Assembly: GCF_964019505.1 (NCBI RefSeq)
Contig: NZ_OZ026449.1
Location: 372,001-436,000 of the forward strand
Direction: 5' to 3'
Length of the DNA: 64,000 nucleotides
From: TIUS-1 sp964019505
GTDB taxonomy: Bacteria > Bacillota_I > Bacilli_A > Mycoplasmatales > Mycoplasmataceae
Below are positions 10,218-19,709 of this stretch, piece after piece. A model generated the notes under the pieces. The model did not search any database. It worked only from the letters and a program-made list of their open reading frames with translations, and was not told the DNA's origin. The position numbers and the translations under genes were made by a program. Positions within the stretch are counted from its first letter, which is position 1. The number at the start of each line of letters is the position of its first letter.

Positions 10218-11987
10218 ATGGCAAAAGAAAGAATTTTAGGTATTGACCTTGGGACAACTAACTCAGTTGTTGCAATTATTGAAGGTGGTCAACCAATAGT
10301 ATTAGAAAACCCAGAAGGGCAAAGAACAACAGCGTCAGTTGTTGCAATTAAAAATGGAGAAATCATTGTTGGTGGTGCTGCAAAAAGACAATCTGTTACA
10401 AACATTAATACATCAATGTCTGTAAAACGTTTTATGGGAACATCAGAAAAAATTAAATTAGAAGGTAAAGAATATTCACCAGAACAAATTTCAGCTGAAA
10501 TTTTAAGATATATGAAAAAATATGCTGAAGAAAAAGTGGGAGGAACAATAACAAAAGCTGTTATTACAGTTCCCGCTTACTTTAATGATGCACAAAGAAA
10601 AGCAACAAAAGATGCAGGTAAAATTGCTGGATTAGATGTTGAAAGAATTATAAATGAACCAACAGCTGCAGCGTTAGCATATGGTATTGATAAAAAAGAC
10701 GCAGAAATGAAAGTGCTAGTTTACGACTTAGGTGGTGGAACATTTGACGTTTCAGTTCTTGAACTAGCAGATGGAACATATGATGTTCTTTCAACATCAG
10801 GAGATAACAAACTAGGTGGAGATGATTTTGATGACAAAATAATTAAATTTATTGTTGATGGAATTAAAAATGAATTTGGTATGGACTTATCAAATGATAA
10901 AATGGCAGGTCAAAGATTTAAAGATGAAGCAGAAAAAGCAAAAATAAATCTTTCATCTCAATTAGAAGCAGAAATTAACTTACCATTCATTGCTATGAAC
11001 GCAAGTGGACCAATTAACTTTTCAATCAAAATAACAAGATCAAAATTCAACGAACTAACAAAAGACTTAGTTGAAAGAACTAAAAAGCCAGTTCTAGACG
11101 CATTGAAAGAATCTGGTTTAAAAGCTTCTGAAATTGACCAAATCCTATTAGTAGGTGGATCAACACGTATACCAGCTGTTCAAGAATTAGTTAAATCTTT
11201 ATTAGGTAAAGAACCAAACAGAACTATCAATCCAGATGAGGTTGTTGCTATGGGAGCAGCAATTCAAGGTGGGGTTTTAGCAGGTGATGTAACTGATGTA
11301 TTATTACTTGATGTGACACCATTAACACTTGGTATTGAAACAATGGGTGGTGTTATGACTAAACTGATTGAAAGAAATACAACAATACCTACTCAAAAAT
11401 CACAAGTATTTTCAACTGCAATGGATAACCAACCAGCTGTAGATATAAATATTTTACAAGGTGAAAGACCGATGGCCTCTGATAACAAATCATTGGGTCA
11501 ATTTCAATTAACTGGAATTCAAGCAGCACCAAGAGGTGTTCCTCAAATTGAAGTTACATTTAAAATTGATGTTAATGGTATTGTTTCAGTATCAGCAAAA
11601 GATAAACAAACTAATGAAGAAAAATCAATTACAATTTCAAATTCAGGTAACTTAAGTGATGATGAAATTGAAAGAATGGTAAAAGAAGCAGAAGTAAATG
11701 CTGAAGCAGATAATCAAAAAATTAAACAAATTGAAATTAAAAATAAAGCAGAAAGCTACTTACAAATTTTAAAAAGTTCTGTCGGTGAGGAAAATTCACA
11801 GTCAACTGATGAACAAAAAAAACAAGTAGAAGAAATGACAAAAGAAATTGAAGAATTAATTGCCAAAGAAGACTACACAACTTTAGAATCAAAAATTAAT
11901 GAATTAGAAAAAATGATGAAAACTGTTTCTGATATGCAACAAAATCAAGATCCTAATAACGATAACAACGAAGGCAATACAAATTAA
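10218..11987 (+). CDS. dnaK: Chaperone DnaK (Hsp70)
   Basis: A 589-residue Hsp70. The ATPase domain begins with GIDLGTTNSVV and contains DLGGGTFDVSVLE and LVGGSTRIPAVQ. The substrate-binding domain and a Gln/Asn/Asp-rich tail follow. The start at 10218 is chosen over an upstream in-frame ATG at 10191 because AGGAG lies just before it and the protein then begins MAKERILGIDLGTTNS. No UGA codon interrupts it. It works with DnaJ and GrpE, encoded on either side, and with ClpB. Confidence 0.98.
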   Translation: MAKERILGIDLGTTNSVVAIIEGGQPIVLENPEGQRTTASVVAIKNGEIIVGGAAKRQSVTNINTSMSVKRFMGTSEKIKLEGKEYSPEQISAEILRYMKKYAEEKVGGTITKAVITVPAYFNDAQRKATKDAGKIAGLDVERIINEPTAAALAYGIDKKDAEMKVLVYDLGGGTFDVSVLELADGTYDVLSTSGDNKLGGDDFDDKIIKFIVDGIKNEFGMDLSNDKMAGQRFKDEAEKAKINLSSQLEAEINLPFIAMNASGPINFSIKITRSKFNELTKDLVERTKKPVLDALKESGLKASEIDQILLVGGSTRIPAVQELVKSLLGKEPNRTINPDEVVAMGAAIQGGVLAGDVTDVLLLDVTPLTLGIETMGGVMTKLIERNTTIPTQKSQVFSTAMDNQPAVDINILQGERPMASDNKSLGQFQLTGIQAAPRGVPQIEVTFKIDVNGIVSVSAKDKQTNEEKSITISNSGNLSDDEIERMVKEAEVNAEADNQKIKQIEIKNKAESYLQILKSSVGEENSQSTDEQKKQVEEMTKEIEELIAKEDYTTLESKINELEKMMKTVSDMQQNQDPNNDNNEGNTN

Positions 11988-11998
11988 TAAGGATAATC

Positions 11999-13120
11999 GT
12001 GAAAAACAAAAGAGATTATTATGAAGTACTTGGTGTTTCTAAATCCGTAACAGATGATGAGTTAAAAAAAGCATACAGAAGTCTTGCTAAAAAATATCAT
12101 CCAGATGTTAGCAAAGAAGAAAATGCTGAAGAAAAATTTAAAGAAGTAGGTGAAGCATACGAAGTGCTGTCTAACAGTGAAAAACGTGCAAGGTATGATC
12201 AATTTGGTCATGCTGGAGTCGACGGATCTGCAGGTGGTGGCTTTGGTGGTGGAGGTTTTTCAGACTTCTTCAATCAAGGCGGTGGAAACAATAATGATTT
12301 CTTTTCAGATATATTTGGTTCTATGTTTGGTGGTGGAGGTCAAAGATCTTCTAAACAAAACAATAGTGGTAAGGATATTTTAATTGAGATAACATTGACA
12401 CTAAAAGAATTAATACATGGTGTTACAAAAACATTTGATTCAAAAATAGATATTGAATGTGATGATTGTAATGGTGTTGGAGCCACTTCGAAAGCTGACA
12501 TAAAAACATGTAATGTGTGTAATGGTACTGGGCAAGTTGTTGGCTTTAAACAAATGGGACCGATGAGATTCCAAACTCAACAGCCATGTTCAAATTGTGC
12601 TGCTACTGGAAAAGTTATTTCGAACCCATGTAAAAAATGTAAAGGTCAAGGAAATCTAAAAGCTAAAACAAAAATTGACATACCAATTCCAAAAGGTATG
12701 ATGCCGGGTCAACAAATTAAGTTTTCAAACATCGGAAATGCCGGAAAGAACGGTGGACAAAAAGGGCACATTTTTGCAGACATCAACGTTAGCATGCCAA
12801 GAGATGTAGAAATTTTGAGAAACTACGACTTAAAAATGAGGTATGACATTAATTACTTGGATGTTATATTTGGAGCAAAAAGATCATTCAACTTTGTTGG
12901 TGAAAAAATACAAGTTGAAATTCCAAAAGGGATTAAAAATGATCAAGTTATTAAAATTAGAAATAAGGGTTTATACAAATCAACAAATTCATCTGTTAGA
13001 GCAGATTTAAATTTGATTGTAAATATTGTTATTCCAAACAACATTTCAAATATTGAAAAGAGCTTATTGAAAGAAGTTAGTGAAAAGTCAAGTTTTGAAC
13101 CCGATAATAATGTCTTCTAA
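11999..13120 (+). CDS. dnaJ: Chaperone DnaJ
   Basis: A 373-residue Hsp40 starting at GTG behind AAGGATAA. The J domain covers about 1-70 with HPD at 34-36, followed by a Gly/Phe-rich linker, the zinc-binding region and the C-terminal substrate domain. Four zinc motifs are visible: CDDCNGVG, CNVCNGTG, CSNCAATG and CKKCKGQG. The third has Ala where the CXXCXGXG consensus has Gly. Last gene of the heat-shock set; mnmA follows after 42 bp with its own likely -10. Confidence 0.97.
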   Translation: MKNKRDYYEVLGVSKSVTDDELKKAYRSLAKKYHPDVSKEENAEEKFKEVGEAYEVLSNSEKRARYDQFGHAGVDGSAGGGFGGGGFSDFFNQGGGNNNDFFSDIFGSMFGGGGQRSSKQNNSGKDILIEITLTLKELIHGVTKTFDSKIDIECDDCNGVGATSKADIKTCNVCNGTGQVVGFKQMGPMRFQTQQPCSNCAATGKVISNPCKKCKGQGNLKAKTKIDIPIPKGMMPGQQIKFSNIGNAGKNGGQKGHIFADINVSMPRDVEILRNYDLKMRYDINYLDVIFGAKRSFNFVGEKIQVEIPKGIKNDQVIKIRNKGLYKSTNSSVRADLNLIVNIVIPNNISNIEKSLLKEVSEKSSFEPDNNVF

Positions 13121-13137
13121 TAGACGTTATTTTTATT

Positions 13138-13143
13138 TATAAT
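13138..13143 (+). promoter_or_regulatory. -10 box for mnmA
   Basis: TATAAT in the dnaJ-mnmA gap, 20 bp before the mnmA start and followed by GAGGG. There is no terminator before it, so mnmA may also be read from the clpB promoter. Confidence 0.4.
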
Positions 13144-13162
13144 AAGTGAGTATGAGGGTAAA

Positions 13163-14272
13163 ATGAAAAAGAAAAAAGTAATAGTTGGTTTGTCGGGTGG
13201 AGTTGATTCTTCTGTAACTTTGTTGTTGTTACAACAACAAGGATATGATGTAGAAGCATTCTTCATGAGAAACTGAGATAGTGCATTAAACAATGATGTG
13301 CTTGGTAATTTTGATGAATCTGAAATTTGCCCTCAAGAAATCGATTACCAAGATGCGAAGAAGGTTGCAGATCAATTGAATGTAAAATTGCATAGAGTTG
13401 ATTTCATTAAAGAATACTGAGAGTATGTATTTAAACATTTCGTTGATGAGTATTCAGAAGGTAGGACACCAAATCCAGATATTTTATGTAATAAACACAT
13501 TAAATTTGATCAATTTTTAAATTACGCAACTGAGAAACTTGGTGCTGATTATATTGCAACTGGTCACTACGCAGGTGTTAGATTTAATGGAGTTACAAAT
13601 GAATATGAATTATTAAAAGGTAAAGATATAACAAAAGACCAATCATACTTTTTATCAGAGTTAAGTCAAAAACAATTATCAAAAACAATGTTCCCGCTAT
13701 ATGATATTGAAAAAACAGAGATTAGATCAATCGCTAAAAAATATAAAATAGCAACAAGTGAAAAACCAGATTCAACTGGAATTTGTTTTATTGGTGAAAG
13801 GAACTTTACAAAATTTCTTCAAAACTATATTCCAAACCAACCAGGTGATGTAGTTGACATCACTAACAACAAAAAAATTGGAACACATATTGGAGTAATG
13901 TATTATACAATTGGTCAAAGAAAAGGTTTAAACCTTGGTGGACAAACAGAGCCTTATTATGTGGCTGACAAGGATGTTGAAAACAAAATACTTTTTGTAT
14001 CGCCAACGAGTGACAAAAAATATTTGTATTCAGATAAGTGCGAAAGTGAGAATTTCAACTGAATAGTAAATCCAAAAAATTATTTCAAAGAAAATAAATT
14101 CAAGTGCACAGCAAAATTTAGATACAGACAACCAGATGCTGGTGTTGAAGTTGAAATAATTGGTAATGATATAAAAGTAATATTAGACGAAAAAACAAGA
14201 GCTCTAACCCCGGGACAAGAAGTGGTTTTATACCATGGTGAAATTTGCCTTGGTGGTGGAGTTATAAAATAG
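13163..14272 (+). CDS. mnmA: tRNA-specific 2-thiouridylase MnmA
   Basis: A 369-residue enzyme that 2-thiolates wobble uridine of tRNA Lys, Glu and Gln using sulfur from a cysteine desulfurase relay. The PP-loop GLSGGVDSS is at 9-17. The catalytic cysteines are Cys109 (PDILCNKHIKF) and Cys208 (STGICFIGERNF). Several UGA codons encode Trp (for example MRNWDSA). The start follows GAGGG. The next gene begins 11 bp later. Confidence 0.96.
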
Positions 14273-14283
14273 GAGCAAATAAA

Positions 14284-15087
14284 ATGACAAAATGATTATT
14301 TTCAGATTTTGATGGAACAATTGAAATACATTCAGATCCTGAAATAACTAATAAAAATGTTAAATTTTTAAAAGAATGAGTTAACAACGGTAATAAATTG
14401 GTGTTGGCGTCAGGTAGGTCTCACAGCTCTTTAAAGAAAAAGGCAAATTTCTACGGTTTACAACCAGAGTACTATGTCACAAACAATGGGTCATGTACAT
14501 TTAAAAAAGATGGATCAAATTTAGAAGAAATTTTCATTGCAAAAGAAGATAGAAATGAACTTTTAAAATCCATGATTAAGTATGAAGATAGTTCTAATAT
14601 TGTGTATGTAGTTTCGGAAGGGAAACGTGGGTTTTCATTAACAGAAAAAACTGAAGAAAACGCAGTGGAACATGATCATCTTGTTGAAACATTTTACAAT
14701 CACGGTGTAGATAAGGAACGCGCGATTGTTGATGTTATTGAGAGAGAAGATCTTTATGGAATTTATTTCATATTAGATAAACCTCATGGTGGACACAAGA
14801 TATTAAATGACTATACAGATCATAAAAACATTAAAGTAATTTATACATCAAAAAGATTAATTGAAATGATGCCAAAGCACGTTTCAAAAGCTAGAGGTAT
14901 TAAAATAATTTCTAAGTTAGAAAATATCAAATTAGAAAACATTTACTCTGCTGGTGATTCTCAAAATGATATAGAGATGTTGCGGTTCACAAATAATTCA
15001 TTTGCAATGAATGAGGGACACAACGACACTAAGAAAGCTGCTAAAAATAATGTAGATAATTTACATGATATAAAAAACTATATATAA
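14284..15087 (+). CDS. Cof-type HAD-superfamily phosphatase
   Basis: A 267-residue HAD hydrolase, probably acting on small phosphorylated metabolites such as sugar phosphates or flavin/pyridoxal phosphates. Motif I is SDFDGT near the N-terminus, motif II is LASGRSH and motif IV is AGDSQNDIEM; the cap lies between. It starts 11 bp after mnmA behind AGGAG, so the two are probably cotranscribed. UGA-Trp occurs at residues 4 and about 32. The substrate cannot be told from sequence. Confidence 0.9.
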
Positions 15088-15111
15088 TATCAACAATTAA
15101 GGAAAAACCAA

Positions 15112-15714
15112 ATGAACCCAACAGTGATGATTATATTTGGGGTAATAATTGTTGCAGTAATTGCATTCATTATTATTACTTCATTTACTTCAAAAAAATC
15201 TCAAAAAATTGAACAAGAAAAGAGAAAAAAAGTCGTTAGAAACGAAATCAAAGTTTGACTAGATAACGAATTCGGAGTTAGAAATGTTCAAGTTATTTAT
15301 GAAACAGTTTATGCCAGAAAAGGTGCTGAATACAAATATAGAGATGTATTTGACGTAATCATTACCATAATGGAACCAAAGACTAATAAATTTGTTGAGA
15401 GAATGGCTGTTGAAGTTGAAGGAATCACTACACGTACTGATAAGAAAAAATATGATACAAAGTGAATTATCAACACTAGAATATCGTTAGATGACACAGA
15501 AAAAAGAATAGCTATTGCTGAGAAAAAAGTTAAGTTATCTAAGGTTGAAAAGAAAACCTTGAAGAAACAAGAAAAAATTGATTACAAAAAACAACGTGAG
15601 ATTGACAAAGTTGAATACAAGAATAGAAAAGTTGAAAACAAAGATGCGATCAATAATAAAATTGTTAAACAAGATATAAAAGATCGCGGTGAAAAATTTA
15701 AACCAAGAAAATAA
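15112..15714 (+). CDS. Membrane-anchored Lys/Glu-rich protein
   Basis: A 200-residue protein with one N-terminal membrane segment (about residues 5-24, MIIFGVIIVAVIAFIIIT-like) and a long charged domain predicted inside the cell. The last 80 residues are Lys/Glu rich with heptad-like spacing, suggesting a coiled coil. Two UGA codons encode Trp. A possible -10 (TATAAT at the end of the preceding gene) and AAGGAAAA precede the ATG. I do not recognise a family. Confidence 0.75.
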
Positions 15715-15734
15715 TGCTTAGCATTATTTTTTTT
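15708..15734 (+). terminator. Terminator
   Basis: Perfect palindrome AAAATAATGCT / AGCATTATTTT running straight into a T-run. The -10 of the next, leaderless gene begins 2 bp later. Confidence 0.85.
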
Positions 15735-15735
15735 A

Positions 15736-15750
15736 TATAATCAACGTATG
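15736..15750 (+). promoter_or_regulatory. Leaderless promoter of the DUF2779 gene
   Basis: TATAAT (15736-15741), 6 nt, ATG (15748). Transcription should start at or next to the A of ATG, and there is no Shine-Dalgarno. Confidence 0.65.
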
Positions 15751-17790
15751 TACAACAAATTATCTGTCTCTAAAGAAGACTTTAAATCTTATTTCACAAA
15801 CTGCCAAAAGCTTGCATGATTTTTTTCTAATAAAGAAAATTTCTTTGAAGGTGTTAGGCTGAAAAGGGAAAAGATTTATGATTTTGATGCATCGATAAGC
15901 ACTGAAGAAAAGGATTTTAATTCATCAGTTAGTTTTGATATTCTTACTGAATTTGAATTTCTATTTGAAGAAGGTGTTGTTTTGGATCCAAAGCAACAAG
16001 AAAAAAAAGATGCTTTGATGGAACAATTTTCAAGTGATAATGGATTTTCAATTGAGGCTTTCAAAGGGAAACAAATTGAAGATGGTTTACTTGCCGGTTT
16101 ACTTGCTCAAGAATATTTTGAACTTAGACTTTATCGTGAAAACAAGGTTTTTAAAGAAAGTAAAGTTTCACTTAACTTTGAGTCAAAGAAAATGAGCACA
16201 GTACTGACAGATGAAGTCGAAGAGGCACTGAAAGACAATAATATTAAATACTTATATGAACCAGCGTTTTATGCTCTTAATGGGATGGTTAAAACAAGAT
16301 GTGACATATTAATCAACAAAGGTAATAAACATGTTGAGATAGTTGAGGTAAAGGCTGTTTCTAAAACAAAAACAGAACACATATTTGATGTTTATTACCA
16401 AAAAAAAGTTTTAGAATTATGTGGGTACATTGTAGACAAGGTTTATTTACTTAGATTAAATAAGGAATACATTGCCAATCGTAATGCTGGATATTCAGAT
16501 TACGATCCAAAACTTATGCCCGAAATTGTCTTTGATGATTTCAAAGATTTGATTGAAGAAATGAAATTGATAAAAGATATTCCTGAGGCAGAAAATGTTG
16601 ATGTTGAAATAGAGGAATTATTTGTTTTAGATGATCGTGGTGTGAACAAATCAAAAGGTGAACTAGTGACACTTGAGTTTTCAATTGACTGTTTAGAAAA
16701 AACAATGAATTTTGAAGAGAGCATTAATGCAATTAGCGAGTATCTTCAAAAACCGAATTTGGAAAGTCAATATTGTTCAAAACTATCTTTGAAAGTTAAA
16801 AGTGAACTCTGAATGCCGGAGTTAAGAGCTTGTTCTCACGTCTTCAAACACATGGATTCAAAACATAATATCTTAACTTTAAAAGGTTCAAGAAAAAGTG
16901 TTAACATGGAGTTTGTTATTGAAACAGGGATAACAGATTTAAAAGAAATAGACAATGAAATAATTTATAAAGATGGCCACAAATTATTTGATTCATCAAA
17001 ACCCAAAGAACAAATGAGGGTGTTGATGCCATATTTAAATGGCAAGAAATACAAAGTCATAAATCCTGATGGATTAGAATTAGTAAAAGAAGAATTGTTA
17101 AATTATAAAAAATACCCAGTGTATATGTATGACTTTGAAACTTCAACTTGGGCAATTCCAAAATTTTCAGGAACTAATTCTTATCAACAAGTTCCATTTC
17201 AGTATTCAATTGATGTTTTAGTAGATGATAACTTTGATGTTAAAAATAAAAAGTCATATAAACACTATGAGTTTTTATCAAAACTAAAAACAGATCCGAG
17301 AAGGAGTTTTGTAATAAATTTCATAATTGATTCATTTTCACAAGGGCCTGGTATTTATGTTGCATACAATATGTCATTTGAAAAAACAGTATTATCAAAA
17401 CTGATGCATGAATTTCCAGAATACATAAAACCATTGCAATACATCTATAATAACACGATTGATTTAATGTATTTCTTTAACAAGAGTGCACCAAAAACTG
17501 ACGCAAATCCAATGGCATGTTTAATGTATCATCCTGATTTTAAAGGTTCATATTCAATAAAATATACTCAACCAGCGTTATACCCAGATCTTAATTACAA
17601 TGACTTAAAAGTTAATAAGGGTGATAAAGCTTCAGAATTATTCAGACAATTTATTGATGGTAAGATTAGTGAAAATACGTATGCAACAGTTTTATATAAT
17701 GATATGTTAATCTATTGTAATAGAGACACTGCTGCGATGGTTGCATTATTGCAATCAATAATAAAGTTAGTAGAAGAGGAAAGTAAGTAA
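15748..17790 (+). CDS. DUF2779-type protein: PD-(D/E)XK nuclease-like plus DEDD exonuclease-like domains
   Basis: A 680-residue protein with two nuclease-like parts. In the first half Asp186 (RCDILI) and Glu200-Val-Lys202 (VEVKAVSKTK) match the D...EXK core of Cas4/RecB-type nucleases. The C-terminal 240 residues match DUF2779: YDFET (Asp462, Glu464), YNMSFEKTVL and YCNRDT (Asp660) place acidic residues as in DEDD exonucleases. In-frame UGA at 16810 is Trp, so the parts are one protein. The start is a leaderless ATG. Its stop overlaps the fmt ATG by one base. Family function is unproven; a DNA-repair or RNA-processing nuclease is inference. Confidence 0.85.
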
Positions 17791-18719
17791 TGAAAATAAT
17801 ATTTTGTGGAACACCAAAAATATCTGCCGATATTTTAAAAGCGATTAATGAAAATCCTGACTTTGAAGTAGTGGGAGTAATCAGTCAACCGGATAAAGAA
17901 GCAAATAGAGGTATGAAACCCAAACTTAGCAAAGTCAAAGAGTACTCTTTGGAGAATGGTTTGAAATTATTTCAGCCAACTAAAATGCTTGATATTGTTG
18001 ATGAAATAAAAGAATTGAATGCGGATTTTTTAGTAACTTGCGCTTTTGGAAAAATAATCCCAGAATCTTTTTTGAACCTATTTAAAAATTGTCTAAATTT
18101 CCATGCTTCACTATTACCCAAATATAGGGGTGGATCACCAGTTCAACATGCAATTATGAATGGTGAAACTAAAACCGGAATTTGCTTGATGCAAATGGTT
18201 AAAAAGATGGATGCTGGTGGAGTGTACTGTTCGCGTGAAGTTACAATTGCTGAAAATGATGACAACGGAATTGTGTTTGAAAAATTAACAGAAGTTGCTA
18301 TTGAAATAGTTAACACAGACTTATTAAATGTTTTAAATGACAAATATAAAATAAAACCACAAGATGAATCTGAAGTAACTTTTGCATATAATTTAAAAAA
18401 CGAAGAAGAAGAAATAGATTGGAAAAGACCTGCAAATGAAGTGCACAACTTTATTCGCAGTCTAAAACCTAAGCCACTAGCGTTTACATATTTGGATGGA
18501 GTTAGAATAAATGTGATTGAGGCTGACTTGCCAATGGTTGTTCCGCTAATTGCTCTACCGCCAGGAATAATCTTTATGATAGAAAAAAATGGTATGTTGG
18601 TTTCGTGTGGAGGCGGATTTGTTTCTCTAAAAGTGATTCAAAAAGAAGGCAAAAAACCAACAGAAACTAAAACATTAAAAGGAAATAGTGAATATATTCA
18701 CAAGCAATTTAAGATATAA
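17790..18719 (+). CDS. fmt: Methionyl-tRNA formyltransferase
   Basis: A 309-residue enzyme that formylates initiator Met-tRNA using 10-formyl-THF. The N-terminal Rossmann-like domain begins IIFCGTPKISADIL. The catalytic region is NFHASLLPKYRGGSPVQ, followed by DAGGVY. The C-terminal OB-type tRNA-binding domain follows. The ATG overlaps the stop of the preceding gene (TAATG), which implies coupled translation. The organism therefore uses formyl-Met initiation. No UGA codon interrupts it. Confidence 0.96.
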   Translation: MKIIFCGTPKISADILKAINENPDFEVVGVISQPDKEANRGMKPKLSKVKEYSLENGLKLFQPTKMLDIVDEIKELNADFLVTCAFGKIIPESFLNLFKNCLNFHASLLPKYRGGSPVQHAIMNGETKTGICLMQMVKKMDAGGVYCSREVTIAENDDNGIVFEKLTEVAIEIVNTDLLNVLNDKYKIKPQDESEVTFAYNLKNEEEEIDWKRPANEVHNFIRSLKPKPLAFTYLDGVRINVIEADLPMVVPLIALPPGIIFMIEKNGMLVSCGGGFVSLKVIQKEGKKPTETKTLKGNSEYIHKQFKI

Positions 18720-18744
18720 TTATTAAGACAAAAGGGGACATAAT

Positions 18745-19302
18745 ATGTCAGTAAACGATTTAAGACCAGGAACTACATTCATTTATGAAGGAAACTTATT
18801 TGTAGTTGTTGAACAATCTTTCTCTAAATCAGGAAGACAACAAGGAAAAGTATCAGCAAAAGTTAAAAATATGAGAACGGGAGCTAGAGTTGATATTACA
18901 TTTACGGGTGGTGAAAAAGTTCAAAAAGCCATGATAGAAAGAAGTGATATGCAATTTTTATACAACGATGGGGAAAACGTTGTATTGATGAACACTGAAA
19001 CTTATGATCAAGTTGAAATTTTGGCTAGCAAATTAACATGAGAATTGAAATTCTTAGTTGATGGAGCAATGGTAAAAATGACTTCATTCGATGAGGAAAT
19101 TCTTGGAATTTCACTGCCGGACAAAATTGAATTGACAATTTCTGAAACAGAACCTGCAGTAAAAGGCGACACAACAAGTGGTGCGCAAAAGAAAGCAACT
19201 TTATCAACTGGATTACAAATCCAAGTCCCTTTATTTATAAAAGAAGGTGAAAAAATTATAGTTAGTACAACGGACGGAAAATATTCTGGGCGTTCAAATT
19301 AG
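18745..19302 (+). CDS. efp: Elongation factor P
   Basis: A 185-residue factor that relieves ribosome stalling at polyproline. A KOW-like N domain is followed by two OB domains (LYNDGENVVLMNTETYDQVEI; FIKEGEKIIVSTTDGKY). The start follows AAAAGGGGAC. UGA at 19039 is Trp. At the tip of domain I, where the modified Lys of other EF-Ps sits in PGKG, this protein has SGRQ, so the residue aligned with Lys32 of Bacillus is Arg31. The Asp23-like gene follows after 9 bp, as in many Firmicutes. Confidence 0.95.
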
Positions 19303-19311
19303 AGGTATAAC

Positions 19312-19611
19312 ATGTATTTAAATGTAAAACAAACAGAAAAAGGTTCAATCAATATTTCTGAAACTGTTATTGGTGGGCTACTTAAAGATCAAATTAGTAG
19401 ACCAGTCTTAAAGTCAGTTAAGAACTTTGAAATTAGAGTGTTTATCTCATCGGATAGAAGTATCTATATAACAATCAATGTGTTTCTGTCTAAAGTTGAA
19501 GAAACTATTACACTTTCAGAAACACAAATTGTTGCAACTGTAAATTCAACAATTAAAACATTAACAAAATTAACACCAAAAAATGTTGCTTTTGCATACA
19601 TAAAAAAATAA
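19312..19611 (+). CDS. Asp23/Gls24-like (YqhY/YloU-type) small protein
   Basis: A 99-residue protein with the alternating beta pattern and length of short Asp23-family members (NISETVIGGLLKD near the start; IYITINVFLS in the middle). The place directly after efp fits yqhY of Bacillus, which lies in an efp-yqhY-nusB context. Family members sit at the membrane and influence lipid metabolism, but the function here is unknown. The start follows AGAGGTATAAC. A strong terminator follows. Confidence 0.75.
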   Translation: MYLNVKQTEKGSINISETVIGGLLKDQISRPVLKSVKNFEIRVFISSDRSIYITINVFLSKVEETITLSETQIVATVNSTIKTLTKLTPKNVAFAYIKK

Positions 19612-19613
19612 TT

Positions 19614-19640
19614 CACCACACTTAGTGGTGTTTTTTATTC
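19614..19640 (+). terminator. Terminator of the fmt-efp-asp23 unit
   Basis: Stem CACCAC / GTGGTG with loop ACTTA, then six T. Confidence 0.85.
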
Positions 19641-19644
19641 ATTC

Positions 19645-19668
19645 GTTAATCAAACATGTTGGATTAAC
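19645..19668 (+). repeat. 24-bp near-perfect palindrome
   Basis: GTTAATC ... GATTAAC arms around a CATG centre; 22 of 24 positions are symmetric. It follows the terminator and lies 24 bp upstream of a TATAAT box, so an operator is possible. Confidence 0.5.
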
Positions 19669-19691
19669 CACTAATTACAATAAAAATAAAT

Positions 19692-19709
19692 TATAATTAT
19701 ATTTGTATG
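19692..19709 (+). promoter_or_regulatory. Probable leaderless promoter
   Basis: TATAAT (19692-19697), 9 nt, ATG (19707), with no Shine-Dalgarno. Confidence 0.5.

Noticed and set aside
12150..12383. 77-codon plus-strand frame inside dnaJ
   Set aside because: Different frame within the J domain and Gly-rich linker of DnaJ, without its own ribosome site.
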